Positions 57,067 through 64,000 of a stretch of 64,000 nt of DNA are shown here, piece by piece. The notes beneath the pieces are model-generated. The model had not been told where the DNA came from. It made no database searches and worked only from the letters and a program-made list of their open reading frames with translations. Within the stretch, counting starts at the first letter, position 1, and each line of letters begins with the position of its first letter. The stretch spans positions 4,316,001 to 4,380,000 of the forward strand of contig NZ_PPFB01000001.1 of assembly GCF_002899455.1 (NCBI RefSeq), written 5' to 3'. The position numbers and the translations under genes were made by a program. Origin of the DNA: Streptomyces sp. DH-12 (lineage in GTDB: Bacteria; Actinomycetota; Actinomycetes; Streptomycetales; Streptomycetaceae).

Positions 57067-60024
57067 TCAGGCCGCCGACAGCCGGGCGAGCAGGTGGCGC
57101 ACCTGGACGGCCTCGGCGGAGCCCGTCTCCTCGTACAGGGTCAGCGCCTCGCGCCAGCAGGCGCGCGCCCGGTCGCCCTGGCCGAGGGCGTCCAGCGCCC
57201 GGCCGAGCACGGTGAGGGCGTTGGCCCGCATCCAGTCGCCGCCGATGCAGCCCGTCGCCAGGGCCTGTTCGGCGTGGCGGGCGGCCCGCGCCGGGCGGCC
57301 GGCCCGCAGGTGCACCTCGGCGATGCGGTAGTGGGTGGTGCCCTCCCACAGCGACTGCCGGTTCTCCGCGAAGATGCACAGCGCCTCGTCGAGCTGGGCG
57401 AGCGCCTCCGAGGACCGTCCCGCCTGGCTGAGCACGATGCCGGAGGCGTAGCGGGCGTTCGCCAGCCGCATGGACATCCCCAGCTCGTCGTAGATCTCGA
57501 CGCCCCGCCGGGCGAGTTCGACGGCCTCGCCGCTGCGGCCCATCGAGGCGAGGGTGCGGGAAAGGTTGCAGACGGCGCTGGCCTCGCCGGGCCGGTTGCC
57601 GTCGGCGCGGAAGGCGTCGATCGCGCGCAGGAAGCAGCCTTCGGCCTCCGCGTACCGCGCGGTGCACAGGGCGATGATGCCGAGCTGGTTCGGGGCGGTG
57701 CCGTTCGCCCACGGGTCGTCCGCGTCCCGCAGCAGCGCGTCCGCGCGCCTCGCCTCCTCGTCGGCGGCCTCGAACCGGCCCGCCTGGCTGAACACCTGGG
57801 CGACGGTGACCCGGGCCCGCACCTCGGCGCGCGCGTCCCCGAGGGCGGCCGCCGCCTCGCACGCGGCCCGCGCGGTCTTGCGGTACTGGCGGGAGTCCAC
57901 CCCGGACTCCGCGAGGTCGATGGCCGCGACCAGCAGGTCCACGGCCCGGCGCACCATGGACGCGCCCAGCGACTGCTGCACGCACGCCAGCAGCGGCCCG
58001 GCCTCGCTGTGCAGCCAGTCCAGCGCCTTCGCCGCGCCGCTGAACTCCTCGCCCGCGGCACGGCCCTTCTCCAGGTGCGCCACGGTCCGGTCGCCCGGCC
58101 GCTCGATGCCGTACACCCGCACCGCCGTCGCCAGGTAGTAGTCCAGCAGCCGCGACCGGGCGGCCTCCCGCTCGGCGGGCGGCTGTTCGTCGCGTTCGGC
58201 GCATGCACGCGCGTAGAGCCGCAGCAGATCGTGGAAGCGGTAGCGGCCGGGGCACGCGGACTCCAGGAGGGACGTGTCGACGAGGGACTCCAGCAGGTCC
58301 TCCGTCTCAGCCGCCGGCAGGTCCAGCAGGGCGGCCGCGGCGGCCAGCGAGATGTCAGGGCCGTCGGCCAGGCCCAGCAGCCGGAACGCACGCGCCTGCG
58401 CCGCCTCCAGCGCGCCGTAGCCCAGTTCGAAGGTGGCCGCGACCGCCAGGTCGCCCGCCTGGAGCTCGTCCAGCCGGCGGCGTTCGTCGGCGAGCTTCGC
58501 CGCCAGGAAGGAGACCGTCCAGGTGCGGCGGGCGGCCAGCCGGGAGGCGGCGATGCGGATGGCCAGCGGCAGGAAGCCGCAGGCGGCCACCACGTCCAGG
58601 GCGGCCTCCCGCTCGGAGCGCACCCGCTCCTCACCGACGATCTTCGTGAAGAGCGCCAGCGCCTCCTCCGGCGCCATCACGTCCAGGTCGACCAGATGTG
58701 CCCCGGCCAGGTCCACCATCCGCACGCGGGAGGTCACCAGGGCCGCGCAGCCCGCCGTGCCCGGCAGCAGCGGCCGTACCTGCGCCGCGTCGCGCGCGTT
58801 GTCCAGCAGCACCAGCACCCGGCGGCCGTCCAGCACCGAGCGGTACAGCGCCGCCCGCTCCTCCAGGGAGTCAGGGATCGCCGAGTCAGCCGTGCCGAGG
58901 GCGCGCAGGAAGGAGCCGAGAACCGTCTCCGGCTCCGCGGCGCGCGCTCCGGCGCCCTGGAGGTCGACGTAGAGCTGGCCGTCGGGGAAGGCGTCGCGGG
59001 CGGCGTGCGCCACGTGCACGGCGAGGGTGGTCTTGCCGACGCCGCCGATGCCGGCGACGGCGGACACCGCCATCACCCGCGCCTCGTCGCCGGAGGCCGA
59101 CGCCAGGACCCCGCCCAGCTCCCGTACGAAGGCCGCACGGCCGGTGAAGTCCGGCACGGTCGCCGGGAGCTGTGCCGGGCGCACCGGCGCGGGGTCCGGG
59201 TGGGGCAGCCGGGCGGGCGGTTCCACGAGGGCCGGGTCGGCCTCCAGGATGCGCTGCTGCAGCTCGCTCAGGCCCGGGCGCGGGTCGACGCCCAGCTCGT
59301 CGGCGAGCAGCCGGCGGGTGTCGGCGTACACGGCCAGCGCCTCCGCCTGGCGGCCGCTGCGGTACAGCGCCAGCATCAGCAGCTCGCGCAGCCGCTCCCG
59401 CAGCGGATGCGCGGCGGTCAGCGCGGTCAGCTCGGAGACGGCCTCCGCGTGGCAGCCCTGCTCCAGGTCCATGTCCAGCCGCGTCTCGAGCAGTTGCAGC
59501 CGCCACTCCTCCAGGCGGACGCGCTGCGCGTCGGCGTACGGGCCGGGCACCCCGGCCAGCGACTCGCCGTCCCACAGCGCCAGCGCCTGGTTGAGCAGGT
59601 CGCGGGCGCGGTACAGGTCGCCGGTGTTGCGGGCCTTCTCCGCCTCCGCGGCCAGCTCCTGGGCGGCCGCGAGGTCCAGCGCGCCCTCGCCGAGCCCGCG
59701 CACGGCGTAGCCGCCGGACTCGCTGACCAGGACGCCGGGGTCCAGCACCTTCCGCAGCCGGGACGCGTACGTGCGCACCGCGGCGAGCGCCTGGGAGGGC
59801 GGTTCCCCGCCCCACAGGGCGTCGATCAGCTCGGCGGCCGTGGCGGTGCGGCCCTCGCGCAGCAACAGGGCGGCCAGCAGGGCGCGTTGCTGTGGACTGC
59901 CGGTGGCGACCGGTACGCCGTCACGCCAGGCGCGCACCGGACCCAGCACACCGAACCGCAGCGCCACCGGCTCCGTCGGGGAGCCGGGACCCCGCTGCTC
60001 GGGTCCCCGCGGCACACCGTCCAT
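57067..60024 (-). CDS. afsR: AfsR transcriptional activator (SARP/BTAD/NB-ARC/TPR)
   Basis: 985 aa (S. coelicolor 993). OmpR-type winged helix at about 22-105 (RFGVLGPVRAWRDGVPVATG), BTAD domain to about 260, NB-ARC ATPase with Walker A GIGGVGKTTLAVHVAH near 325-340 and DARDAAQVRPLLPGTAG, then a TPR region from about 690 (LARRGVEIYDELGMSMRLAN, RIAEVHLRAGRPARAARHAE). It is phosphorylated by AfsK, hydrolyses ATP/GTP and activates afsS transcription. ATG 60024 has AGGGGGACTGC upstream. It is a global activator of secondary metabolism; identification is strong. Confidence 0.95.
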   Translation of the reverse strand: MDGVPRGPEQRGPGSPTEPVALRFGVLGPVRAWRDGVPVATGSPQQRALLAALLLREGRTATAAELIDALWGGEPPSQALAAVRTYASRLRKVLDPGVLVSESGGYAVRGLGEGALDLAAAQELAAEAEKARNTGDLYRARDLLNQALALWDGESLAGVPGPYADAQRVRLEEWRLQLLETRLDMDLEQGCHAEAVSELTALTAAHPLRERLRELLMLALYRSGRQAEALAVYADTRRLLADELGVDPRPGLSELQQRILEADPALVEPPARLPHPDPAPVRPAQLPATVPDFTGRAAFVRELGGVLASASGDEARVMAVSAVAGIGGVGKTTLAVHVAHAARDAFPDGQLYVDLQGAGARAAEPETVLGSFLRALGTADSAIPDSLEERAALYRSVLDGRRVLVLLDNARDAAQVRPLLPGTAGCAALVTSRVRMVDLAGAHLVDLDVMAPEEALALFTKIVGEERVRSEREAALDVVAACGFLPLAIRIAASRLAARRTWTVSFLAAKLADERRRLDELQAGDLAVAATFELGYGALEAAQARAFRLLGLADGPDISLAAAAALLDLPAAETEDLLESLVDTSLLESACPGRYRFHDLLRLYARACAERDEQPPAEREAARSRLLDYYLATAVRVYGIERPGDRTVAHLEKGRAAGEEFSGAAKALDWLHSEAGPLLACVQQSLGASMVRRAVDLLVAAIDLAESGVDSRQYRKTARAACEAAAALGDARAEVRARVTVAQVFSQAGRFEAADEEARRADALLRDADDPWANGTAPNQLGIIALCTARYAEAEGCFLRAIDAFRADGNRPGEASAVCNLSRTLASMGRSGEAVELARRGVEIYDELGMSMRLANARYASGIVLSQAGRSSEALAQLDEALCIFAENRQSLWEGTTHYRIAEVHLRAGRPARAARHAEQALATGCIGGDWMRANALTVLGRALDALGQGDRARACWREALTLYEETGSAEAVQVRHLLARLSAA

Positions 60025-60149
60025 GCAGTCCCCCTATGCATTCCGAGCAACTACGCCAGTTTGCCTTCTCCTGACGCGGGAGTCAGCCGTGCGAGACGCC
60101 GATCACACGGGGACCGGAGGGCCGCCACGGACTCCCCACATGTGCGACC

Positions 60150-60545
60150 TCACCCGTCCAGATCCACCCGGACCGTGAGCAGATCCGCCCCGATCGCCCG
60201 CACGGCGGCGCTGTTGAAGCGGGGGAGGGTGCGCAGCCGGGCGACGGGGTCGTCCTCGGGCAGCAGACGGGCGGTGCCCGTGTGCCAGCGGCCCCGGACG
60301 CGCACCCGCACCCGGGGGTCCGCCTTGATGTTCCGCACGTACTGCGAGCGTTCGCCGAACTCCGACACCAGCCAGAAGGTGTCGCCGACCCGGCGCCCGC
60401 CCACCGGCGTGGTGCGGGGCAGGCCGGAGACGCGGCCGGTGGTCTCCAGCAGGGTCTGGAACGGCATCCGGCGCAGCAGCGGGTTCCCCACGCGGCGCTG
60501 GAAGGCCGTGGCGACGCGGTACTTGCGTTCGGCGCGAGAAGTCAT
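60150..60545 (-). CDS. Deazaflavin (F420)-dependent nitroreductase-family protein
   Basis: 131 aa, Ddn-like split barrel: LRRMPFQTLLETTGRVSGLP, TPVGGRRVGDTFWLVSEFGE, RSQYVRNIKADPRVRVRVRG. The last block is the F420-binding signature of this family. It would reduce a substrate with F420H2. Whether it has an activating, detoxifying or quinone-reducing role is unknown. It lies 14 bp from the PHP gene on the same strand and about 3 kb from fbiC, which makes cofactor F420. Confidence 0.85.
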   Translation of the reverse strand: MTSRAERKYRVATAFQRRVGNPLLRRMPFQTLLETTGRVSGLPRTTPVGGRRVGDTFWLVSEFGERSQYVRNIKADPRVRVRVRGRWHTGTARLLPEDDPVARLRTLPRFNSAAVRAIGADLLTVRVDLDG

Positions 60546-60558
60546 CGTGGCGCCGAGC

Positions 60559-62070
60559 CTACCGGCGGCCGAGGAAGACGGGGTTGGTGAAAGCGGCCAA
60601 GCTTCCGGGCAGCGGCCCGGCCGGGGCCCCGTGCCGCACCTCCGCGCGCACGTACGCGGCGTACGACGGCGTGGTCCGCCACTCGACGACGCCCTTCCCG
60701 CTCGCCGGCAGCGGCGCGGAGGTGTGCAGCACGCCCTGGTCGGTGACGAGCCGGACGGTGCGGCCGGGGGCGCCGGTGACCTCGAGGCGGACGGTCACCG
60801 GGGCGTCGTCCGGGACCCGCAGCCGCTCGCCGATCCCGGCGTGCTCGCCGCGCGGGCCGGACGCGGAGAAGGCCAGGGAGACCCGCGCGGACTCGGCGAC
60901 GTAGCAGCGGCCGGCGCGGATGCCGTCCTGGATCGCGCGGCGGCTGAGGTCGTCGGCGAGGACGACGGTCTGCGGCAGGCCGACCACGTCCGGGTCGCGG
61001 TGCGCGTCGCTGCTGCCCATGGCCGGAATCCAGTCGCGGCCGTCCCGCACGGATGCGGCCAGCATGCTGTCCCAGTCGGCCAGCGCCACCTCGTCGTCGG
61101 GCGTCCAGGGGCCGTTCCACACCTCGACCGCGTCCGCCTCGCCGAAGCCGAACTTCCAGTTGCATCCGATGCAGGTGGCGTGCGGATGGGCGGGCACGAC
61201 CAGGCCGCCCGCGCGGCGGATCTGCCGGGCGAACCGTCCGAAGCGGTTGTCGCGGGCCCGGTAGCGCCAGTCGACGAAGGTGCCGGGGTCGGTGCCGAGC
61301 GCCACCACGTGCCCGTTGCGGGTGGTGACCTCCTCGCCGAGCAGCACCAGCAGGTCGTCGCCGGCCGCCTCCGCCCAGTGGGCGTGCGCGGAATGGGTGT
61401 TGTGCTCGCTGGAGTTGACGAAGTCCAGCCCGGCCGCGCGGGCGAGCGCGGCGATCTCCCCGGGGGTGCGGCGGCCGTCGGAGTGCCAGGAGTGCAGATG
61501 GCAGTCGCCCCGGTACCAGGCCCGCCCCCGTCCCCTCGCCCGCTCCGGCGGGTACACCGGCCGGGACGTCCGGCCGGGCTCGCCGAACGTCAGCGTCACG
61601 GTGATCTCGTACGACAGGCCCTGCGGGGCGATCGTGTACGGACCCAGCGCGATGTGCCAGGTGCCCGCGCGGACCGGGCCGGGGAGGTAGCCGGGGGTGG
61701 CGTCGTCGGCGCGCAGGAAGAACTCGGTGCGGGCGCCGCCGGACCAGCCCCGGAAGCCCTCGCCGCCGAGTCCGGTGCCGCGCTCGTCGAAGACGCCGAT
61801 GTCCAGGGCGTTGCCCGCGGTGCCGGCCGGGACCTGGGGCCGGTCGTAGGTGTAGGCGACCTTGATCTCCCTCACGCCGTGCGGCACTTCGACGGGGACG
61901 TACACGAAGTCGGGTGCGCCGGGCTCCAGGGTGCCGCGCACCGTCCTGGTCCGGGTGCGGCCGCCCTCGGCCGCGGAGGCGAAGCTCACGCTCCCCGACG
62001 TAAGCGCGGCGGCGGCGCCCGTCAGGAAGACGGCGCGCCGCCCGATGCCGGTCTGATGCTCCTCGCACAT
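60559..62070 (-). CDS. Tat-exported PHP/CehA-type metallohydrolase
   Basis: 503 aa. The N-terminus has a Tat-like signal (GRRAVFLTGAAAALTSGSVS). The PHP metal-binding motifs follow: DCHLHSWHSDGRRTPGEIAA, FVNSSEHNTHSAHAHWAEAA, GLVVPAHPHATC and AMGSSDAHRDPDVVG. It is related to CehA/McbA carbaryl hydrolases, which act as extracytoplasmic phosphodiesterases or esterases. The substrate is unknown. ATG 62070 has GGGAGCAGCAG upstream. It is transcribed with the F420-type gene (14 bp apart). Confidence 0.85.
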   Translation of the reverse strand: MCEEHQTGIGRRAVFLTGAAAALTSGSVSFASAAEGGRTRTRTVRGTLEPGAPDFVYVPVEVPHGVREIKVAYTYDRPQVPAGTAGNALDIGVFDERGTGLGGEGFRGWSGGARTEFFLRADDATPGYLPGPVRAGTWHIALGPYTIAPQGLSYEITVTLTFGEPGRTSRPVYPPERARGRGRAWYRGDCHLHSWHSDGRRTPGEIAALARAAGLDFVNSSEHNTHSAHAHWAEAAGDDLLVLLGEEVTTRNGHVVALGTDPGTFVDWRYRARDNRFGRFARQIRRAGGLVVPAHPHATCIGCNWKFGFGEADAVEVWNGPWTPDDEVALADWDSMLAASVRDGRDWIPAMGSSDAHRDPDVVGLPQTVVLADDLSRRAIQDGIRAGRCYVAESARVSLAFSASGPRGEHAGIGERLRVPDDAPVTVRLEVTGAPGRTVRLVTDQGVLHTSAPLPASGKGVVEWRTTPSYAAYVRAEVRHGAPAGPLPGSLAAFTNPVFLGRR

Positions 62071-62217
62071 GCTGCTGCTCCCGGGTGTCGGTGAGGACAG
62101 GGCTGGGTGATGCAGGGATGGTGCGGTGCAATCTTCGTATCGAGCAGTGAACTGCCGTGGAAGGGAAGGGAATCGACGGATTTCGGGGCGGGTGGCGGGG
62201 GAGCGGCGGGATGAATG

Positions 62218-62229
62218 CCGACCGGTCGG
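62218..62229. promoter_or_regulatory. CCGACCGGTCGG palindrome upstream of LLM gene
   Basis: A perfect 12-bp palindrome about 65 bp before the LLM gene start, in the 222-bp space between the PHP gene and that gene. It is a possible TetR/MarR-type operator. No regulator gene is adjacent. Confidence 0.4.
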
Positions 62230-62292
62230 TATGGACAGGGGAGGAGCGGACGGGTATGCATGGGACGTCGTCCCGCGTACGAAAGGCCGTCC

Positions 62293-63153
62293 ATGCGCAT
62301 CGCCGTCACGATCTTCCTCACCGACGAGACGATCACCCCGGTCCGGCTGGCCCGGGAGCTGGAACAGCGGGGCTTCGCCGGGCTGTACCTGCCCGAGCAC
62401 ACGCACATCCCCGTCGAGCGCACCAGCCCCTACCCGGCGGGCGGCGAGCTGCCCCGCGAGTACGGCCGCACCCTCGACCCCTTCGTCGCGCTCGGACAGG
62501 TCGCGGCCGTCACCGAGCGGCTCGGGCTCGGCACCGGCATCACGCTCGCCGCGCAGCACGACCCGATCGACCTGGCCAAGCAGATCGCGACCCTGGACCA
62601 CCTCTCCGGAGGCCGGTTCACGCTGGGCGTCGGCTTCGGGTGGAACGCGGAGGAGGCCGCCGACCACGGGGTGGAGTGGCGCACCCGGCGGGCACTGGTA
62701 CGGGACCGGATCGGCCTGATGCGCGCTCTGTGGGCCGACGAACCGACTGCCTATAAGGGCGAGTTCGGCAGCGTCCGGGCGAGCATCGCGTACCCCAAGC
62801 CGGTGCGGAAGCCGCGCGGCCCGGTGACCGGCCCGCGCACGCTGGTCGGCGGGGCGGCGGGCCCGAAGCTGTTCGCCGACATCTGCGCGTACGCCGACGG
62901 CTGGCTGCCGATCGGCGGGCGCGGCCTGACCGGGTCGCTGCCGGCGCTGCGCGCCGCCTGGGCCGACGCCGGCCGCGACCCGGCCGCCCTCCAGGTCGTG
63001 CCGTACGCGGTCCGGCCCAGTGCGGGGAAGCTGGAGCACTTCGCGGAGCTGGGCGTGGAGGAGGTCGTGGCGCAGCTGCCGCCGGCGGGGGAGACGGAGG
63101 TGCTGGGCGCGCTGGACGCCCTCCAGCCGTTCCTGGACGGGCGGAAGTCCTGA
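62293..63153 (+). CDS. LLM-class F420-dependent oxidoreductase
   Basis: 286 aa, luciferase-like TIM barrel. It starts MRIAVTIFLTDETITPVRLA and shows LYLPEHTHIPVERTSPYPAG, TGITLAAQHDPIDLAKQIAT, LDHLSGGRFTLGVGFGWNAE and GGAAGPKLFADICAYADGWL. The pattern (GRFTLGVGFGWN) is typical of F420-dependent LLM enzymes. It reduces or oxidises an unknown substrate with F420. ATG 62293 has GAAAGG seven bases upstream. It lies directly before fbiC, in the same direction. Confidence 0.88.
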   Translation: MRIAVTIFLTDETITPVRLARELEQRGFAGLYLPEHTHIPVERTSPYPAGGELPREYGRTLDPFVALGQVAAVTERLGLGTGITLAAQHDPIDLAKQIATLDHLSGGRFTLGVGFGWNAEEAADHGVEWRTRRALVRDRIGLMRALWADEPTAYKGEFGSVRASIAYPKPVRKPRGPVTGPRTLVGGAAGPKLFADICAYADGWLPIGGRGLTGSLPALRAAWADAGRDPAALQVVPYAVRPSAGKLEHFAELGVEEVVAQLPPAGETEVLGALDALQPFLDGRKS

Positions 63154-63177
63154 TCACGCCGAACGTATGCTCAGAGA

Positions 63178-64000
63178 ATGACGACTTCCGCGACCACCGG
63201 AACCGGCGGCCCGACCGAGAACTCCCTGCGCCGCGCGCTCAGGCGTGCCCGCGACGGCGTCTCCCTGGACGTCTCCGAGGCCGCGGTCCTGCTCCAGGCC
63301 CGCGGTGACCACCTCGAGGACCTCTCCGCCTCGGCCGCCCGGGTCCGCGACGCGGGCCTGGAGGCGGCGGGACGGCCCGGCGTCATCACGTACTCCCGGA
63401 GCGTCTTCATCCCGCTGACGCGGCTGTGCCGGGACAAGTGCCACTACTGCACGTTCGTCACCGTGCCCGGCAAGCTGCGCCGGGCCGGGCACGGGATGTT
63501 CATGTCGCCGGACGAGGTGCTGGACATCGCCCGCAAGGGCGCCGCGCTCGGCTGCAAGGAAGCCCTCATCACCCTCGGCGACAAGCCCGAGGACCGCTGG
63601 CCCGAGGCCCGCGAATGGCTCGACGCGCACGGCTACGACGACACCCTCGCCTACGTCCGCGCCATCTCGATCCGCATCCTGGAGGAGACCGGCCTCCTCC
63701 CGCACCTCAACCCGGGCGTGCTGTCCTGGACCGACTTCCAGCGCCTCAAGCCGGTCGCCCCCTCCATGGGCATGATGCTGGAGACCACCGCCACCCGCCT
63801 GTGGTCCGAGCCCGGCGGCCCCCACCACGGCTCCCCGGACAAGGAACCGGCGGTGCGGCTGCGGGTCCTGGAGGACGCGGGCCGCTCCTCCGTGCCCTTC
63901 ACCTCCGGCATCCTCATCGGCATCGGCGAGACCTACCAGGAGCGCGCCGAGTCCCTGTTCGCGCTGCGCAAGGTCGCCCGCGCCCACCACGGCATCCAGG
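63178..64000 (+). CDS. fbiC: FbiC, FO synthase (partial at window end)
   Basis: The first 274 codons are present and the frame is open at the window edge. The radical-SAM cluster CRDKCHYC (CxxxCxxC) and the segments YSRSVFIPLTRLCRDKCHYC, EALITLGDKPEDRWPEAREW, SMGMMLETTATRLWSEPGGP identify the CofG-like half of bifunctional FbiC. It condenses tyrosine and a pyrimidine (with CofH) to FO, the F420 precursor. TATGCT lies exactly six bases before ATG 63178, so the transcript may be leaderless. It starts 24 bp after the LLM gene. Confidence 0.93.
   Translation, partial: MTTSATTGTGGPTENSLRRALRRARDGVSLDVSEAAVLLQARGDHLEDLSASAARVRDAGLEAAGRPGVITYSRSVFIPLTRLCRDKCHYCTFVTVPGKLRRAGHGMFMSPDEVLDIARKGAALGCKEALITLGDKPEDRWPEAREWLDAHGYDDTLAYVRAISIRILEETGLLPHLNPGVLSWTDFQRLKPVAPSMGMMLETTATRLWSEPGGPHHGSPDKEPAVRLRVLEDAGRSSVPFTSGILIGIGETYQERAESLFALRKVARAHHGIQ

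Noticed and set aside
57094..62094. 1666-codon open frame on the plus strand opposite afsR and the PHP gene
   Set aside because: It is a mirror frame of two well-conserved genes, with Arg/Gly/Pro/Val-rich low-complexity translation. Long antisense open frames are expected at this GC content.

Overview
The window reads as chromosomal core DNA of a Streptomyces. The base composition is very GC-rich, GTG starts are common, and genes are often coupled by 4-base GTGA/ATGA overlaps. Many genes are recognisable Streptomyces families (afsK, afsS, afsR, a DmdR1-type regulator, fbiC). From memory, the order resembles the S. coelicolor stretch of roughly SCO4360-SCO4429, but no alignment was run. There is no prophage, insertion sequence, CRISPR array, rRNA or tRNA visible. 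The accessory signals are small: two kinds of repeat sequence, a 13-bp minisatellite, and two decayed genes (an ABC ATPase and a RelE/Gp49-like toxin).

0-15 kb is mixed housekeeping and stress genes. It holds an SGNH hydrolase, a TetR regulator divergent from a DrrAB-type drug exporter with two in-phase operator-like palindromes, serC, a large FAD/Fe-S dehydrogenase, an unusual Mrr endonuclease-TerD fusion, a NUDIX hydrolase and an EamA exporter. 15-25 kb is one coupled operon: a TIGR03084 protein, an AtuA-like protein, biotin-dependent acyl-CoA carboxylase beta and alpha, an acyl-CoA dehydrogenase, a cinnamate/4-coumarate:CoA ligase, an enoyl-CoA hydratase and a TetR repressor. This gene set matches the atu (acyclic terpene utilisation) logic of Pseudomonas. 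A perfect 14-bp palindrome lies on its probable promoter.

25-41 kb carries pdxH and citrate synthase (divergent), a candidate tiny transcript with a 12-codon reading frame and a branched hairpin region, a PAS protein, a SIS protein, the DmdR1-type iron regulator with a long antisense reading frame, an alpha/beta hydrolase with a TTA codon and no nucleophile serine, an NsdA-like regulator, a Pro/Gly-rich membrane protein, a lipoprotein and purU. 41-53 kb is rich in signalling genes: an ECF sigma factor with an anti-sigma/MDMPI fusion, STAS, EF-hand and HATPase proteins and a GlxA-type AraC regulator. Transporters and small oxidoreductases follow.

53-60 kb is the global antibiotic-regulation locus: afsK (kinase plus propeller), a small secreted protein, a 56-bp perfect palindrome that terminates both strands, afsS, and afsR with an 11-bp direct-repeat box upstream of afsS. 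60-64 kb is enriched in F420-linked genes (a deazaflavin-type reductase, an LLM oxidoreductase and the start of fbiC) together with a Tat-exported PHP-family hydrolase. Several genes across the window have a -10-like hexamer exactly six bases before the start codon, suggesting leaderless mRNAs.
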